Assembly: GCF_001297125.1 (NCBI RefSeq)
Contig: NZ_LHPC01000025.1
Span: 1-64,000, forward strand
Reading direction: 5' to 3'
Source of the DNA: Pseudomonas sp. RIT-PI-q
GTDB lineage: Bacteria; Pseudomonadota; Gammaproteobacteria; Pseudomonadales; Pseudomonadaceae
DNA: 64,000 nt
The notes beneath the pieces were generated by a model. It was given only the letters and a program-made list of their open reading frames with translations, had not been told where the DNA came from and made no database searches. Below, piece after piece: positions 33,210-42,854 of the stretch (position 1 is its first letter; each line of letters starts with the position of its first letter). Both the position numbers and the translations under genes were made by a program.

Positions 33210-34337
33210 ATGATGCGACATCCACACGTCTGGATGGGCCTCCTGTTGTGGTCAATTTTCAGCCCGGCACACGCTGCCTGGACTGTGAATATGGCGCCTG
33301 GAGCGACTGAAATCAGTCACGCAGTATTTGACCTGCACATGACCATTTTCTGGATCTGTGTAGTGATCGGCATCATCGTCTTCGGCGCCATGTTCTGGTC
33401 GATGATTCTCCACCGCCGCTCGACCGGGCAGGTGGCCGCAAAATTTCATGAAAGCACCACCGTCGAAATCCTCTGGACCATCGTGCCCTTCCTGATCCTG
33501 GTGGCCATGGCGGTTCCCGCTACCGCAACCCTGATCAAGATGTACGACGCCAGTGAGCCGGATATCGATATCCAGGTCACGGGCTATCAGTGGAAGTGGC
33601 ACTACAAATACCTGGGCCAGGACGTCGAGTTCTTCAGCAACCTGACCACACCCGCCGATCAGATCCACAACAAGGAAACCAAGGGCGAACATTACTTGCT
33701 CGAGGTCGACAAGCCGCTGGTGCTGCCGATTGGCGCCAAGGTGCGCTTCCTCGTGACGTCCGCCGACGTTATCCACTCGTGGTGGGTGCCGGCCTTTGCG
33801 GTCAAGCGCGATGCGATTCCGGGGTTCGTCAACGAAGCCTGGACCCGTATCGATAAGCCGGGCATCTATCGTGGTCAGTGCGCCGAATTGTGCGGCAAGG
33901 ACCACGGCTTCATGCCGATCGTGGTCGAGGTCAAGGAAAAGGCCGACTACGAAAAGTGGCTGGGCGAGCGCAAGGCTGAAGCCCTGCAACTCAAAGAGCT
34001 GACCAGCAAGGAATGGACCCTCGACGAGCTCAAGGAGCGCGGCGACAAGATTTATCACACCACGTGTGTGGCCTGTCACCAGGCCGAAGGTCAGGGCCTG
34101 CCGCCAATGTTCCCGGCACTCAAGGGCTCGAAAATCGCCACTGGGCCTAAAGAAGGTCACCTGAGCCTGGTCTTCCATGGCAAGCCCGGCACCGCGATGG
34201 CGGCGTTCGGCAAGCAGCTTTCGGAAGTCGATATCGCGGCGGTCGTGACCTACGAACGTAACGCCTGGGGCAACAACAAAGGCGACATGGTCACTCCAAA
34301 AGAAGTGCTGGAGCTGAAACAGGCGGAAAGCAAATGA
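33210..34337 (+). CDS. coxB: Cytochrome c oxidase subunit II, caa3-type with fused cytochrome c
   Basis: 375 residues. Signal peptide, two membrane helices (IFWICVVIGIIVFGAMFW; IVPFLILVAMAVPATATLI), the electron-entry Trp in QWKWHY and the CuA site CAELCGKDHGFM with upstream His in VIHSWWVP. A C-terminal cytochrome c domain (CVACH near 286, Met ligand late in TAMAAF) makes it caa3-type. It receives electrons from c-type cytochromes. RBS AAGGGGAA. It is first gene of the operon with coxA. Confidence 0.96.
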   Translation: MMRHPHVWMGLLLWSIFSPAHAAWTVNMAPGATEISHAVFDLHMTIFWICVVIGIIVFGAMFWSMILHRRSTGQVAAKFHESTTVEILWTIVPFLILVAMAVPATATLIKMYDASEPDIDIQVTGYQWKWHYKYLGQDVEFFSNLTTPADQIHNKETKGEHYLLEVDKPLVLPIGAKVRFLVTSADVIHSWWVPAFAVKRDAIPGFVNEAWTRIDKPGIYRGQCAELCGKDHGFMPIVVEVKEKADYEKWLGERKAEALQLKELTSKEWTLDELKERGDKIYHTTCVACHQAEGQGLPPMFPALKGSKIATGPKEGHLSLVFHGKPGTAMAAFGKQLSEVDIAAVVTYERNAWGNNKGDMVTPKEVLELKQAESK

Positions 34338-34419
34338 CCCGGTCTATTGCGCATCTAAGGAATCGGTCGGGGCAACGCGCCCCGGCCTGCCCAGCCCATC
34401 TGTTTGCAGGAGACAAGCC

Positions 34420-36009
34420 ATGAGCGCCGTCATCGATGACCATGGTCATGCTACCGATCACGCCCACGGCCCCGCCAAAGGCCTGATGCGTTGGGTGCTG
34501 ACCACCAACCACAAGGACATCGGCACGCTGTACCTGTGGTTCGCGTTTTCCATGTTCCTGCTGGGCGGCTCGTTCGCGATGGTGATTCGCGCCGAGCTGT
34601 TCCAGCCCGGTTTGCAAATCGTCGAACCGGCGTTCTTCAACCAGATGACCACCATGCACGGTCTGGTCATGGTGTTCGGTGCGGTGATGCCGGCCTTCGT
34701 CGGCCTCGCCAACTGGATGATCCCGTTGATGATCGGCGCGCCGGACATGGCCCTGCCGCGGATGAACAACTTCAGCTTCTGGCTGTTGCCAGCGGCGTTC
34801 ATCCTGCTGGTGTCGACCCTGTTCACCCCCGGCGGCGGACCGAACTTCGGCTGGACGTTCTACGCCCCGCTGTCGACGACCTACGCACCGGAAAGCGTGA
34901 CGTTCTTCATCTTCGCCATCCACTTGATGGGGATCAGTTCGATCATGGGGGCGATCAACGTGATCGCGACCATCCTCAACCTGCGCGCCCCCGGCATGAC
35001 GCTGATGAAAATGCCGCTGTTCGTCTGGACCTGGCTGATCACCGCGTTCCTGCTGATTGCGGTGATGCCGGTACTGGCGGGCTGCGTGACGATGATGCTG
35101 ATGGATATTCACTTCGGCACCAGTTTCTTCAGTGCCGCCGGTGGTGGTGACCCGGTCTTGTTCCAGCACGTGTTCTGGTTCTTCGGGCACCCCGAGGTGT
35201 ACATCATGATCCTGCCGGCCTTCGGTGCCGTCAGCTCGATCATTCCAACCTTCTCGCGCAAGCCATTGTTCGGCTACACCTCGATGGTCTACGCCACGGC
35301 GAGCATCGCGTTCCTCTCGTTCATCGTCTGGGCGCACCACATGTTCGTGGTCGGCATTCCGCTGGTGGGCGAGTTGTTCTTCATGTACGCCACGCTGCTG
35401 ATCGCGGTGCCGACCGGGGTGAAGGTGTTCAACTGGGCGAGCACCATGTGGCAGGGCTCGTTGACCTTCGAGACGCCGATGCTGTTTGCGGTAGCGTTCG
35501 TGATCCTGTTCTCCATCGGCGGTTTCTCCGGGCTGATGCTGGCCATCGCCCCGGCGGACTTCCAATACCAGGACACCTACTTCGTGGTCGCGCACTTCCA
35601 CTACGTGCTGGTGCCGGGGGCGATCTTCGGGATCTTCGCCTCGGCCTACTACTGGATGCCGAAGTGGACCGGCCACATGTACGACGAAACCCTTGGCAAG
35701 CTGCACTTCTGGCTCTCGTTCATTGGCATGAACATGGCGTTCTTCCCGATGCACTTCGTGGGGCTGGCGGGTATGCCGCGACGGATTCCGGACTACAACC
35801 TGCAATTTGCCGACTTCAACATGGTCTCGTCGATCGGCGCGTTCATGTTCGGCACCACGCAAATCTTCTTCCTGTTCATCGTGATCAAGACCATCCGCGG
35901 CGGCCCGCCAGCACCGGCCAAACCGTGGGATGGGGCTGAAGGGCTGGAGTGGAGTATTCCGTCACCGGCGCCGTACCACACGTTCACCACGCCGCCGGAA
36001 GTGAAATGA
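34420..36009 (+). CDS. coxA: Cytochrome c oxidase subunit I
   Basis: 529 residues, 12 membrane helices. Heme a and a3/CuB ligands are visible: TMHGLVM (low-spin His), WFFGHPEVYIMILP (CuB His and the His-Tyr crosslink) and VWAHHMF (two CuB His). The last heme His are in YFVVAHFHYVLVPG. GAGGC-like RBS (GCAGGAGACAAGCC). The His/Asp-rich N-terminus is typical of the Pseudomonas enzyme. It pumps protons through D and K channels. Confidence 0.97.
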   Translation: MSAVIDDHGHATDHAHGPAKGLMRWVLTTNHKDIGTLYLWFAFSMFLLGGSFAMVIRAELFQPGLQIVEPAFFNQMTTMHGLVMVFGAVMPAFVGLANWMIPLMIGAPDMALPRMNNFSFWLLPAAFILLVSTLFTPGGGPNFGWTFYAPLSTTYAPESVTFFIFAIHLMGISSIMGAINVIATILNLRAPGMTLMKMPLFVWTWLITAFLLIAVMPVLAGCVTMMLMDIHFGTSFFSAAGGGDPVLFQHVFWFFGHPEVYIMILPAFGAVSSIIPTFSRKPLFGYTSMVYATASIAFLSFIVWAHHMFVVGIPLVGELFFMYATLLIAVPTGVKVFNWASTMWQGSLTFETPMLFAVAFVILFSIGGFSGLMLAIAPADFQYQDTYFVVAHFHYVLVPGAIFGIFASAYYWMPKWTGHMYDETLGKLHFWLSFIGMNMAFFPMHFVGLAGMPRRIPDYNLQFADFNMVSSIGAFMFGTTQIFFLFIVIKTIRGGPPAPAKPWDGAEGLEWSIPSPAPYHTFTTPPEVK

Positions 36010-36018
36010 ACGCCGCCC

Positions 36019-36109
36019 TTGTAGGAGCCGGCTTGCTGGCGAAGAACGATAACGCGGTTTATCTGATAGACCGCGGCGCCTGCTTCGCCAGCAAGCCGGC
36101 TCCTACAAG
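36019..36109. repeat. REP doublet inside the cytochrome oxidase operon
   Basis: TTGTAGGAGCCGGCTTGCTG with GCGAAG faces its reverse complement across about 42 bp. It falls in the 123-bp gap between coxA and ctaG, where it could stabilise coxBA mRNA or reduce readthrough to the assembly genes. Confidence 0.88.
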
Positions 36110-36132
36110 GTTTGGCGTCGAGGTTGAAAATC

Positions 36133-36684
36133 ATGGCTGATTCAATTTCGTTGAAAAAGCTGGTCACGCGTCTACTGATGGTGGTGGTGGCGATGTTTGT
36201 CTTCGGGTTTGCCCTGGTGCCGATCTACGACGTGATGTGCAAGGCGTTCGGCATCAACGGCAAGACCGCCGGGCAGTACGAGGGCGAGCAAACGGTCGAC
36301 ACGTCGCGGCAGGTGCGCGTGCAGTTTCTGTCGACCAATTCCGCCGACATGTCCTGGGATTTCTACCCAAAAGGCGATGAGCTGATCGCGAATCCGGGGG
36401 CGGTGAACGAGATGATTTTCATCGCCCACAACCCCACCGATCGGCCGATGAGCGCCCAGGCGGTTCCGAGCATCGCGCCGAGCAACGCGGCGGCGTATTT
36501 CCACAAGACCGAATGTTTCTGCTTTACCCAGCAAGTGCTGCAGCCCGGTGAGCGGATCGAGATGCCGGTACGTTTCATTGTTGACCGTGACATGCCCAAG
36601 GATGTGAAGCACCTGACGCTGTCCTACACGCTGTTCGATATCACCGCCCGACATCCACCGGTAGCCGTAAACACTGGCGGCTGA
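36133..36684 (+). CDS. ctaG: Cytochrome c oxidase assembly protein (CuB chaperone, Cox11)
   Basis: 183 residues, one N-terminal membrane helix (LLMVVVAMFVFGFALVPIY) and a periplasmic Ig-like domain with the copper motif CFCF (ECFCFTQQ). It delivers copper to CuB in subunit I. Start 36133 is supported by GAGG upstream; an ATG at 36112 overlaps the REP. It lies between subunit I and III genes, as usual. Confidence 0.94.
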   Translation: MADSISLKKLVTRLLMVVVAMFVFGFALVPIYDVMCKAFGINGKTAGQYEGEQTVDTSRQVRVQFLSTNSADMSWDFYPKGDELIANPGAVNEMIFIAHNPTDRPMSAQAVPSIAPSNAAAYFHKTECFCFTQQVLQPGERIEMPVRFIVDRDMPKDVKHLTLSYTLFDITARHPPVAVNTGG

Positions 36685-36709
36685 GCGTGCCCGATAAGGA
36701 GAACAATAA

Positions 36710-37597
36710 ATGGCAACTCATGAACACTATTACGTACCGGCCCAGAGCAAATGGCCGATCATCGCCACGGTCGGCATGCTCACGACAGTGTTCGGCCTGG
36801 CCACCTGGTTCAATGACCTGAAAGCGGCGCGGCCGGAATCCCACGGCCCGCTGATCTTTTTCGTCGGTGGCCTGCTGCTGGCTTACATGCTGTTCGGCTG
36901 GTTCGGCACGGTGATCAAGGAAAGCCGCGGCGGGTTGTACAGCGCACAGATGGATCGCTCGTTCCGCTGGGGCATGAGCTGGTTCATCTTCTCGGAGGTG
37001 ATGTTCTTCATCGCCTTCTTCGGCGCGCTGTTTTATGTGCGTCACATCTCCGGCCCGGCACTCGGCGGCGAAGGCCCCAAAGGCATCGCCCACATGCTCT
37101 GGCCGAACTTCCAGTTCGCCTGGCCACTGCTGCATACCCCTGACCCTAAACTCTTCCCGCCACCCAAGGAAGTCATCAGCCCCTGGGGCCTGCCGCTGCT
37201 CAATACCGTGCTTCTGGTGAGTTCCAGCGTCACCGTGACCATTGCCCACCACGCCTTGAAAAAAGGCCATCGCGGCGCATTGAAAATCTGGCTGGCGATC
37301 ACCGTGCTGCTGGGTTGCGCGTTCCTCGGCTTCCAGGCCGAAGAGTACATGCACGCCTATCACGAACTGGGCCTGACCCTGGGTTCCGGCATCTACGGCG
37401 CGACCTTCTTCATGCTCACCGGTTTCCACGGCGCCCACGTGACCATCGGCACCATCATCCTGTTTGTGATGCTGATGCGGATCATGCGCGGGCACTTCGA
37501 TAACGAGCACCAGTTCGGCTTTGAAGCGGCGAGTTGGTACTGGCACTTCGTGGACGTGGTGTGGATCGGGCTGTTCGTTTTCGTCTACGTGTTGTAG
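36710..37597 (+). CDS. coxC: Cytochrome c oxidase subunit III
   Basis: 295 residues and seven membrane helices. Family sequences SEVMFFIAFFGALFYVRH and FHGAHVTIGTIILFVM, ending in ASWYWHFVDVVWIGLFVFVY. The AAGGAGAACAATAA site is strong. It carries the long loop typical of proteobacterial caa3/aa3 subunit III. A REP doublet starts at its stop codon. Confidence 0.96.
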   Translation: MATHEHYYVPAQSKWPIIATVGMLTTVFGLATWFNDLKAARPESHGPLIFFVGGLLLAYMLFGWFGTVIKESRGGLYSAQMDRSFRWGMSWFIFSEVMFFIAFFGALFYVRHISGPALGGEGPKGIAHMLWPNFQFAWPLLHTPDPKLFPPPKEVISPWGLPLLNTVLLVSSSVTVTIAHHALKKGHRGALKIWLAITVLLGCAFLGFQAEEYMHAYHELGLTLGSGIYGATFFMLTGFHGAHVTIGTIILFVMLMRIMRGHFDNEHQFGFEAASWYWHFVDVVWIGLFVFVYVL

Positions 37598-37676
37598 GAG
37601 CGAGCTTGCTCGCGAAGGTGTGTCAGACACGTCGGTTTCGGCTGATAGACCTTCGCCAGCAAGCTGGCTCCTACAG
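37595..37676. repeat. REP doublet, mixed arms
   Basis: TGTAGGAGCGAGCTTGCTCG with GCGAAGG, facing CCTTCGCCAGCAAGCTGGCTCCTACA. The two arms belong to different REP variants (GAGCGAGCTTGCTCG versus GAGCCAGCTTGCTGG), so this is a heterologous pair. Confidence 0.85.
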
Positions 37677-37880
37677 TTACCAAGGCGCACTCGACACCAA
37701 CTGGCCGCTGAAAAAACCCCAGGCAATCAAGCCGACGGTGATGGCGGCCAGCGCAACACGAACACTCAAGGCAATGACGAGGCGGTTCGAGCTGCTGTCG
37801 TCCTTGACCAGAAAAAACAGGCCGCTGAACAGGCTGACAACCGTGGCAATCAGCATCAGGACGATGGCTGCTTTGAGCAT
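37677..37880 (-). CDS. Twin transmembrane protein (DUF2909 type)
   Basis: 67 residues with two membrane helices (KAAIVLMLIATVVSLFSGLF and LVIALSVRVALAAITVGLIA) joined by a short charged loop. GGAG lies upstream of the ATG. It is encoded opposite to the oxidase genes but always found with them in pseudomonads; role in oxidase assembly is likely but unproven. Confidence 0.85.
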   Translation of the reverse strand: MLKAAIVLMLIATVVSLFSGLFFLVKDDSSSNRLVIALSVRVALAAITVGLIAWGFFSGQLVSSAPW

Positions 37881-37950
37881 GGTGAGACTCCGGGGGAAAG
37901 GCGATGCACTTGAGTATAGCTATCGCGACTAGCGACTTTCTGGCAATGCC

Positions 37951-38691
37951 ATGAAGCGCTTTCGGCCGGGCCTCGTGCCGACACTGATGGTCGCGCTCTT
38001 GCTGCCGCTGCTGGTGTCACTCGGGTTCTGGCAATTGAGCCGGGGCGCGGAGAAAAGCGCGCTGCTGCAAAGCTACACCGAACGCCGTGCGGCCGAACCG
38101 ATGGCCAGCACCGAGTTGCAACACACCGAGGATCCGGCCTTTCGCCGCGTTCGCCTGCATGGTCAATTCGATGCTGCGCACAGCCTGCTGCTGGATAACC
38201 GTCAACGCGACGGCAAGGTCGGCGTCGAGTTGCTGCAACCGTTTCAGGATCAGGCGACCGGGCTATGGCTGCTGGTCAATCGCGGCTGGCTGCCGTGGCC
38301 GGATCGGCGCACTCCTCCGCAATTCAGCACACCGACTCAGGCATTGAGTCTTGATGCCTGGGTCTACGTCTCCCCCGGCGCGACCTTCCAGTTGCATGCA
38401 GACCCAAGCACCACAACCTGGCCGCAGCTGGTGACCGCCGTCGAGCCGGCGAAGCTCTGGACGGCGCTTGATCGTGAAGGGTTTGCCTACGAATTACGCG
38501 CAGAAACCGGCCCCGCGTCCTACCAGGCCGATTGGCCAGTAGTCGCCATGGGGCCGGAAAAACACATCGCTTACGCCGTGCAGTGGTTCGCCATGTCGAT
38601 CGCCCTGTTCGGCCTTTATCTCTATCTCGGCTGGCACAACGCAAAGGAGAAACACCATGGGAGCGGCCATGAATCCACCCAGCATGTCTGA
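37951..38691 (+). CDS. SURF1-family oxidase assembly protein
   Basis: 246 residues with an N-terminal and a C-terminal membrane helix (LMVALLLPLLVSLGFWQLSR and YAVQWFAMSIALFGLYLYLG), enclosing a periplasmic domain with LLDNRQRDGKVG and LVNRGWLPWP. SURF1 proteins insert heme a into subunit I. The 3' end overlaps the next gene by 35 bp, indicating coupling. Confidence 0.92.
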   Translation: MKRFRPGLVPTLMVALLLPLLVSLGFWQLSRGAEKSALLQSYTERRAAEPMASTELQHTEDPAFRRVRLHGQFDAAHSLLLDNRQRDGKVGVELLQPFQDQATGLWLLVNRGWLPWPDRRTPPQFSTPTQALSLDAWVYVSPGATFQLHADPSTTTWPQLVTAVEPAKLWTALDREGFAYELRAETGPASYQADWPVVAMGPEKHIAYAVQWFAMSIALFGLYLYLGWHNAKEKHHGSGHESTQHV

Positions 38692-39250
38692 GGCGAAAAC
38701 ACCGGCGAGTCGGCGCAAGGGACGCTTGCAGTTGCTGCTGATCCTGCTGGGGGTGATCGGTCCGATGATCCTCGCCACCGGCATGTACAAATTGCAGTTC
38801 TGGGTGCCGGACGGTCGCAGTTATCACGGCGAACTGATCGGCAACGGGCAGACGCGCGCCGACCTCGGCGTGCAGGCGCAAGAGGACCGTTGGCAGATGC
38901 TGGTGACGGCGCCCAAAGAGTGCTCGGTGGACTGCCAGCAATTGGTGTATCTGGCGCGACAAATCCAGATCGGCCTTGGTCGCGATGCTTCCCGCGCCAG
39001 CCACGCGTTAGCCGCCGCGCAACCGCTGAGCAGCGACTACGAAGCCAAGCTGACACGTGAGTACCCGCAGCTGCAACGCTACCCCATGGACCTGACCACC
39101 TTCAGCAAGACGACTGGCGACAATGCCGTGCCGCAGCTGTGGATCATCGACCCGCACGGCAATCTGGTGCTGCGCTACGACCCGACGGTCAAGGGCAAGG
39201 ACCTGCTGAACGACCTGCGTCATCTGCTGAAACTGTCGAACATCGGATAA
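38657..39250 (+). CDS. Oxidase-cluster membrane-anchored thioredoxin-fold protein
   Basis: 197 residues with one membrane helix (LQLLLILLGVIGPMILATGM) and a periplasmic domain with CSVDC (CxxxC) and PQLWIIDPHGNLVLRYD, reminiscent of SCO/thioredoxin folds. AAGGAGAAACACC sets the start inside the SURF1 gene. Conserved in the cluster (PA0111 type). It may help copper or redox maturation. Confidence 0.83.
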   Translation: MGAAMNPPSMSEAKTPASRRKGRLQLLLILLGVIGPMILATGMYKLQFWVPDGRSYHGELIGNGQTRADLGVQAQEDRWQMLVTAPKECSVDCQQLVYLARQIQIGLGRDASRASHALAAAQPLSSDYEAKLTREYPQLQRYPMDLTTFSKTTGDNAVPQLWIIDPHGNLVLRYDPTVKGKDLLNDLRHLLKLSNIG

Positions 39251-39260
39251 GGGCATCGTC

Positions 39261-40340
39261 ATGGCCAAACCTGGATTTCGCCTCGCGCTGTTTGCCACCT
39301 TGCTGGCACTGATTGTGGTGTTGCTCGGCGCCTACACCCGCCTGACCCACGCCGGCCTCGGGTGCCCGGACTGGCCGGGTTGCTACGGCTTTATCAGCGT
39401 GCCGAAAAGCGAAGCCCAACTGGCCCATGCCGAACTGCACTTTCCCGATGCACCGGTGGAAGCCCACAAGGGCTGGAACGAGATGGTCCACCGTTACTTC
39501 GCCGGCACGCTGGGGATGTTGATCTCGGTGCTGGCCGGTCGCGCGTGGGTTCATCGCCGTCATCCGGGGCAACCGGTGAAGTTGCCGCTGTTTCTGCTGG
39601 CGGTGGTGTTCGCCCAAGCGGCATTTGGCATGTGGACAGTGACGCTCAAGCTCTGGCCGCAGGTCGTTACCGGGCATTTGCTCGGTGGGTTTGCGACGTT
39701 GAGTTTGTTGTTTTTACTGACACTGCGCCTGTCCGGCGTGCTGCCAGCGCTGACCGTGCCGAGACGCTTGCAGCACTGGGCGACGGCCGGGTTGCTGCTG
39801 GTGATCCTGCAAATCGCCCTCGGCGGCTGGGTCAGTTCCAATTACGCGGCGGTGGCGTGTATCGACTTCCCGACCTGTCATGGGCAATGGCTGCCGCAGG
39901 CTGATTTCGCCAACGGCTTTCACCTGACCCAACACATCGGCCCGAACTACCTCGGCGGGCAACTGGACAGCGATGCACGCACCGCGATTCACCTGACGCA
40001 CCGTATCGGCGCCCTGCTGGTGACGCTTGTACTGCTGGGGCTGGCCTGGCAACTGAAAGTCGTCGGTATGACGCGTCTGGCCGGGTTGGTGCTGATCGCC
40101 CTTCCCGCACAAATCCCCCTGGGGACCAGCAACGTCCTTTTCCACCTGCCATTGCCCGTCGCGGTCGCCCATAACGCGGGCGGCGCAGCGCTGCTGCTGA
40201 CGATGGTATTGGTCAATTACCACGCGCGAACCAGTCTGGTTCGGGTCAAGCAACAAACCCCTGCGCGCTGGCGGTTCAGCCCGCGCAAACATTCAGCCGG
40301 GCCCCTAACAATAAAAGGAGAGATGCCATGGCGACTCTGA
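39261..40340 (+). CDS. ctaA: Heme A synthase
   Basis: 359 residues, eight membrane helices. Conserved signatures [18 protein letters not shown], the His in [23 protein letters not shown] and [12 protein letters not shown]. It oxidises heme O to heme A for the caa3 oxidase. It overlaps ctaB by 13 bp. The C-terminal cytoplasmic tail is basic and variable. Confidence 0.94.
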   Translation: MAKPGFRLALFATLLALIVVLLGAYTRLTHAGLGCPDWPGCYGFISVPKSEAQLAHAELHFPDAPVEAHKGWNEMVHRYFAGTLGMLISVLAGRAWVHRRHPGQPVKLPLFLLAVVFAQAAFGMWTVTLKLWPQVVTGHLLGGFATLSLLFLLTLRLSGVLPALTVPRRLQHWATAGLLLVILQIALGGWVSSNYAAVACIDFPTCHGQWLPQADFANGFHLTQHIGPNYLGGQLDSDARTAIHLTHRIGALLVTLVLLGLAWQLKVVGMTRLAGLVLIALPAQIPLGTSNVLFHLPLPVAVAHNAGGAALLLTMVLVNYHARTSLVRVKQQTPARWRFSPRKHSAGPLTIKGEMPWRL

Positions 40341-41227
40341 TCGGCGAACGTCACAGTCAGGCAATCTGGCGCGACTACCTGGAGCTGACCAAGCCAAAAG
40401 TGGTGGTGCTGATGCTGATCACCTCACTGGTGGGCATGTTCCTCGCGACCCGCGCCGGGGTGCCATGGACGGTGCTGGTGTTCGGCAACCTGGGGATAGC
40501 CCTGTGTGCCGGTGGTGCGGCGGCGGTCAACCATGTGGTGGACCGGCGGATCGATGCGGTGATGGCGCGCACGCACAAACGGCCCTTGGCCGAAGGCCGG
40601 GTGTCACCGGCCGCTGCGCTGACGTTTGCGCTGGTGCTGGCGGTACTCGGCCAAGCCTTTCTGCTGGCGTTCACCAATCCGCTGACCGCTTGGTTGACCC
40701 TCGCATCCTTGCTTGGTTACGCCGTGGTCTATACCGGTTTCCTCAAACGCGCGACGCCACAGAACATCGTCATCGGTGGCCTGGCCGGTGCCGCCCCGCC
40801 GCTGCTCGGCTGGACCGCGGCCACCGGTCACGTCAGCGCCGAACCGCTGTTGCTGGTGCTGATCATCTTCGCCTGGACCCCGCCACACTTCTGGGCTCTG
40901 GCGATTCACCGTAAAGAGGAATACGCCAAGGCCGACATTCCGATGCTGCCGGTGACCCATGGCGAGCACTACACCAAAGTCCATATCCTGCTTTATACCT
41001 TCGCGCTGCTGGCCGTCAGCCTGATGCCGTACGTGATCCACATGAGCGGCGTGCTCTACCTGGTTTGCGCACTGGGACTGGGCGCGAGGTTTCTGCAATG
41101 GGCCGTGGTGCTGTACCGTGGCACTCGGCCGCACGCGGCGATCAACACCTTCAAGTACTCTATCTACTACTTGTTCCTGCTGTTTATCGCGCTGCTCGTA
41201 GACCACTACCTACTGTTGAACCTATGA
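40328..41227 (+). CDS. ctaB: Protoheme IX farnesyltransferase (heme O synthase)
   Basis: 299 residues, UbiA-type prenyltransferase with nine helices. The Asp-rich motifs are [20 protein letters not shown] and the region near [19 protein letters not shown]. It attaches farnesyl to heme B to give heme O. RBS AAAGGAGAGATGCC within the ctaA end. It shares ATGA with the following SCO gene. Also named cyoE; the name ctaB is preferred because of cluster context. Confidence 0.95.
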   Translation: MATLIGERHSQAIWRDYLELTKPKVVVLMLITSLVGMFLATRAGVPWTVLVFGNLGIALCAGGAAAVNHVVDRRIDAVMARTHKRPLAEGRVSPAAALTFALVLAVLGQAFLLAFTNPLTAWLTLASLLGYAVVYTGFLKRATPQNIVIGGLAGAAPPLLGWTAATGHVSAEPLLLVLIIFAWTPPHFWALAIHRKEEYAKADIPMLPVTHGEHYTKVHILLYTFALLAVSLMPYVIHMSGVLYLVCALGLGARFLQWAVVLYRGTRPHAAINTFKYSIYYLFLLFIALLVDHYLLLNL

Positions 41228-41859
41228 CTCGAACTCAGAAAACCGTCTTCATCCTCGTCGCCCTGATCGCGCTGGTTCTGGGCCTGACCATCAACAAAGT
41301 GCTGTCCGGCAAGGGCCAGGGCGACCCGACCGCGTTGATCGACGCCGGCATCATCCTGTTGCCGCAAAGCCGTAATTTGCCGAACGTGACGATGACCGAC
41401 CAGGACGGCAAACCGGTGGCGGTCAACGAGCTGAAAGATAAATGGTCGCTGCTGTTCTTCGGCTACACCTTCTGCCCGGACATCTGCCCGACCACCCTCG
41501 CCCAACTGCGCCAGATCAAGAGCGAATTGCCGCCCGAGGCTGTGGCCAAGTTGCAGATCATTCTGGTCAGCGTCGACCCTAATCGCGACACGCCGAAGCA
41601 GCTCAAGCAGTACCTGGGCTACTTTGACCCGCAGTTCCAGGGGCTGACGGCGTCCTCGGTGGAAGACATTCAGAAACTCGCCAACGCAGTGAGCATTCCG
41701 TTCATTCCGGCAGATACCAGCAAGCCGAACTACACCGTCGATCACAGCGGCAACCTGGCGGTAATCGGGCCGGATGGGACGCAGCGTGGGTTCATTCGGG
41801 CGCCGTTGAACAACGTGAAGTTGGTGGCGCAGTTGCCGGTAATGCTCAAACGCAAGTAA
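41224..41859 (+). CDS. SCO1/SenC copper chaperone
   Basis: 211 residues with an N-terminal anchor ([20 protein letters not shown]) and a thioredoxin-fold domain. Copper ligands are CPDIC (CxxxC in FCPDICPTT) and a His in TVDHSGNL. It loads the CuA site of subunit II. The ATGA overlap with ctaB and lack of a gap mark it as the last gene of the assembly operon. Confidence 0.94.
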   Translation: MTRTQKTVFILVALIALVLGLTINKVLSGKGQGDPTALIDAGIILLPQSRNLPNVTMTDQDGKPVAVNELKDKWSLLFFGYTFCPDICPTTLAQLRQIKSELPPEAVAKLQIILVSVDPNRDTPKQLKQYLGYFDPQFQGLTASSVEDIQKLANAVSIPFIPADTSKPNYTVDHSGNLAVIGPDGTQRGFIRAPLNNVKLVAQLPVMLKRK

Positions 41860-41871
41860 ACGACACGTCCA

Positions 41872-41942
41872 CTGTAGGAGCCAGGCTTGCCGGCGAAGGC
41901 GCCCGTGAGATCGCCTTCGCCGGCGAGCCTGGCGCCTACAGG
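41872..41942. repeat. REP doublet variant
   Basis: CTGTAGGAGCCAGGCTTGCC with GGCGAAGGCG faces CGCCTTCGCCGGCGAGCCTGGCGCCTACAG, nearly a reverse complement. Variant family GAGCCAGGCTTGCCGGCGAA. Confidence 0.85.
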
Positions 41943-41956
41943 GTCGGTATTTCGGA

Positions 41957-41987
41957 ATAAAAAAGGGGACGCTCATGGCGTCCCCTT
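41957..41987 (-). terminator. Terminator of metNIQ
   Basis: AAGGGGACGC (41963-41972) and GCGTCCCCTT (41978-41987) form a 10-bp stem. The minus strand continues with six T. It follows the metQ stop by 19 bp. Confidence 0.88.
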
Positions 41988-42005
41988 CTTCGTTACATCC
42001 GCAGA

Positions 42006-42779
42006 TCAGAACGCCGGCACTACCGCGCCTTTGTACTTCTCGAGGATGAACGCTTTCACTTCCGGGCTGTGCAGGGCAGCAACCAGTTTCTGCATTGCAG
42101 CACTGTCTTTGTCGTCCGGACGGGCCACGAGGATGTTCACGTACGGCGAGTCGCTGCCTTCGATGACCAGCGCATCCTTGGCCGGATCGAGCTTGGCTTC
42201 CAGCGCGTAGTTGGTGTTGATCAGCGCCAGGTCGACCTGGGTCAGCACGCGCGGGATGGTCGCGGCTTCCAGTTCACGGAATTTCAGGTCCTTGGTGTTC
42301 TCGGTGATGTCCTTCACGGTCGACAGGATATTGTTCGAATCCTTCAACTTGATCAGGCCTGCCTTGGCCAGCAGCAACAGCGCACGGCCGCCGTTGGTGG
42401 CGTCGTTCGGGATCACCACGTTGGCGCCGCCTGGCAGTTCGGTCAGTGCTTTGTATTTGCTGGAGTAAGCGCCCAGCGGTTCCAGGTGTACGCCGGCAAC
42501 GGCCACCAGGTTGGTGCCCTTGGCCTTGTTGAACTCATCGAGGTACGGCTGGTGCTGGAAGAAGTTCGCATCCAGGCGTTTTTCCGCAACCTGCACGTTC
42601 GGCTGGATGTAATCGGTGAAGACTTTGACCTTCAGGTCCACGCCCTCTTTGGCCAGTGCCGGTTTCACGAACTCCAGGATCTCCGCGTGCGGGACGGGGG
42701 TGGCGGCAACGGTCAGGGTTTCATCGGCTTGAGCGGAAAAGGCTGCAACAGCAGCCAATGCGACGAGTAATTTTTTCAT
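42006..42779 (-). CDS. metQ: D-methionine ABC transporter, binding protein
   Basis: 257 residues of the NlpA/MetQ family. It has a signal peptide (MKKLLVALAAVAAFSAQA) without a lipobox Cys, so it is likely periplasmic and soluble. Characteristic NFFQHQPYLDEFNKAKGTNL and PYVNILVARPDDKDS are visible. It captures methionine and its derivatives and delivers them to MetNI. Last gene of metNIQ. Confidence 0.95.
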   Translation of the reverse strand: MKKLLVALAAVAAFSAQADETLTVAATPVPHAEILEFVKPALAKEGVDLKVKVFTDYIQPNVQVAEKRLDANFFQHQPYLDEFNKAKGTNLVAVAGVHLEPLGAYSSKYKALTELPGGANVVIPNDATNGGRALLLLAKAGLIKLKDSNNILSTVKDITENTKDLKFRELEAATIPRVLTQVDLALINTNYALEAKLDPAKDALVIEGSDSPYVNILVARPDDKDSAAMQKLVAALHSPEVKAFILEKYKGAVVPAF

Positions 42780-42854
42780 TCAGCTAACTCCTTGTGCGGC
42801 GCCCGTTTGGCGCCTGCCAGCGAATGGCCGGCTCATGCATTTATTTACAAAAGC

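Noticed and set aside
34291..35862. 523-codon minus-strand frame opposite coxA
   Set aside because: Antisense shadow of coxA, extremely rich in Arg/His/Gln and without family features.
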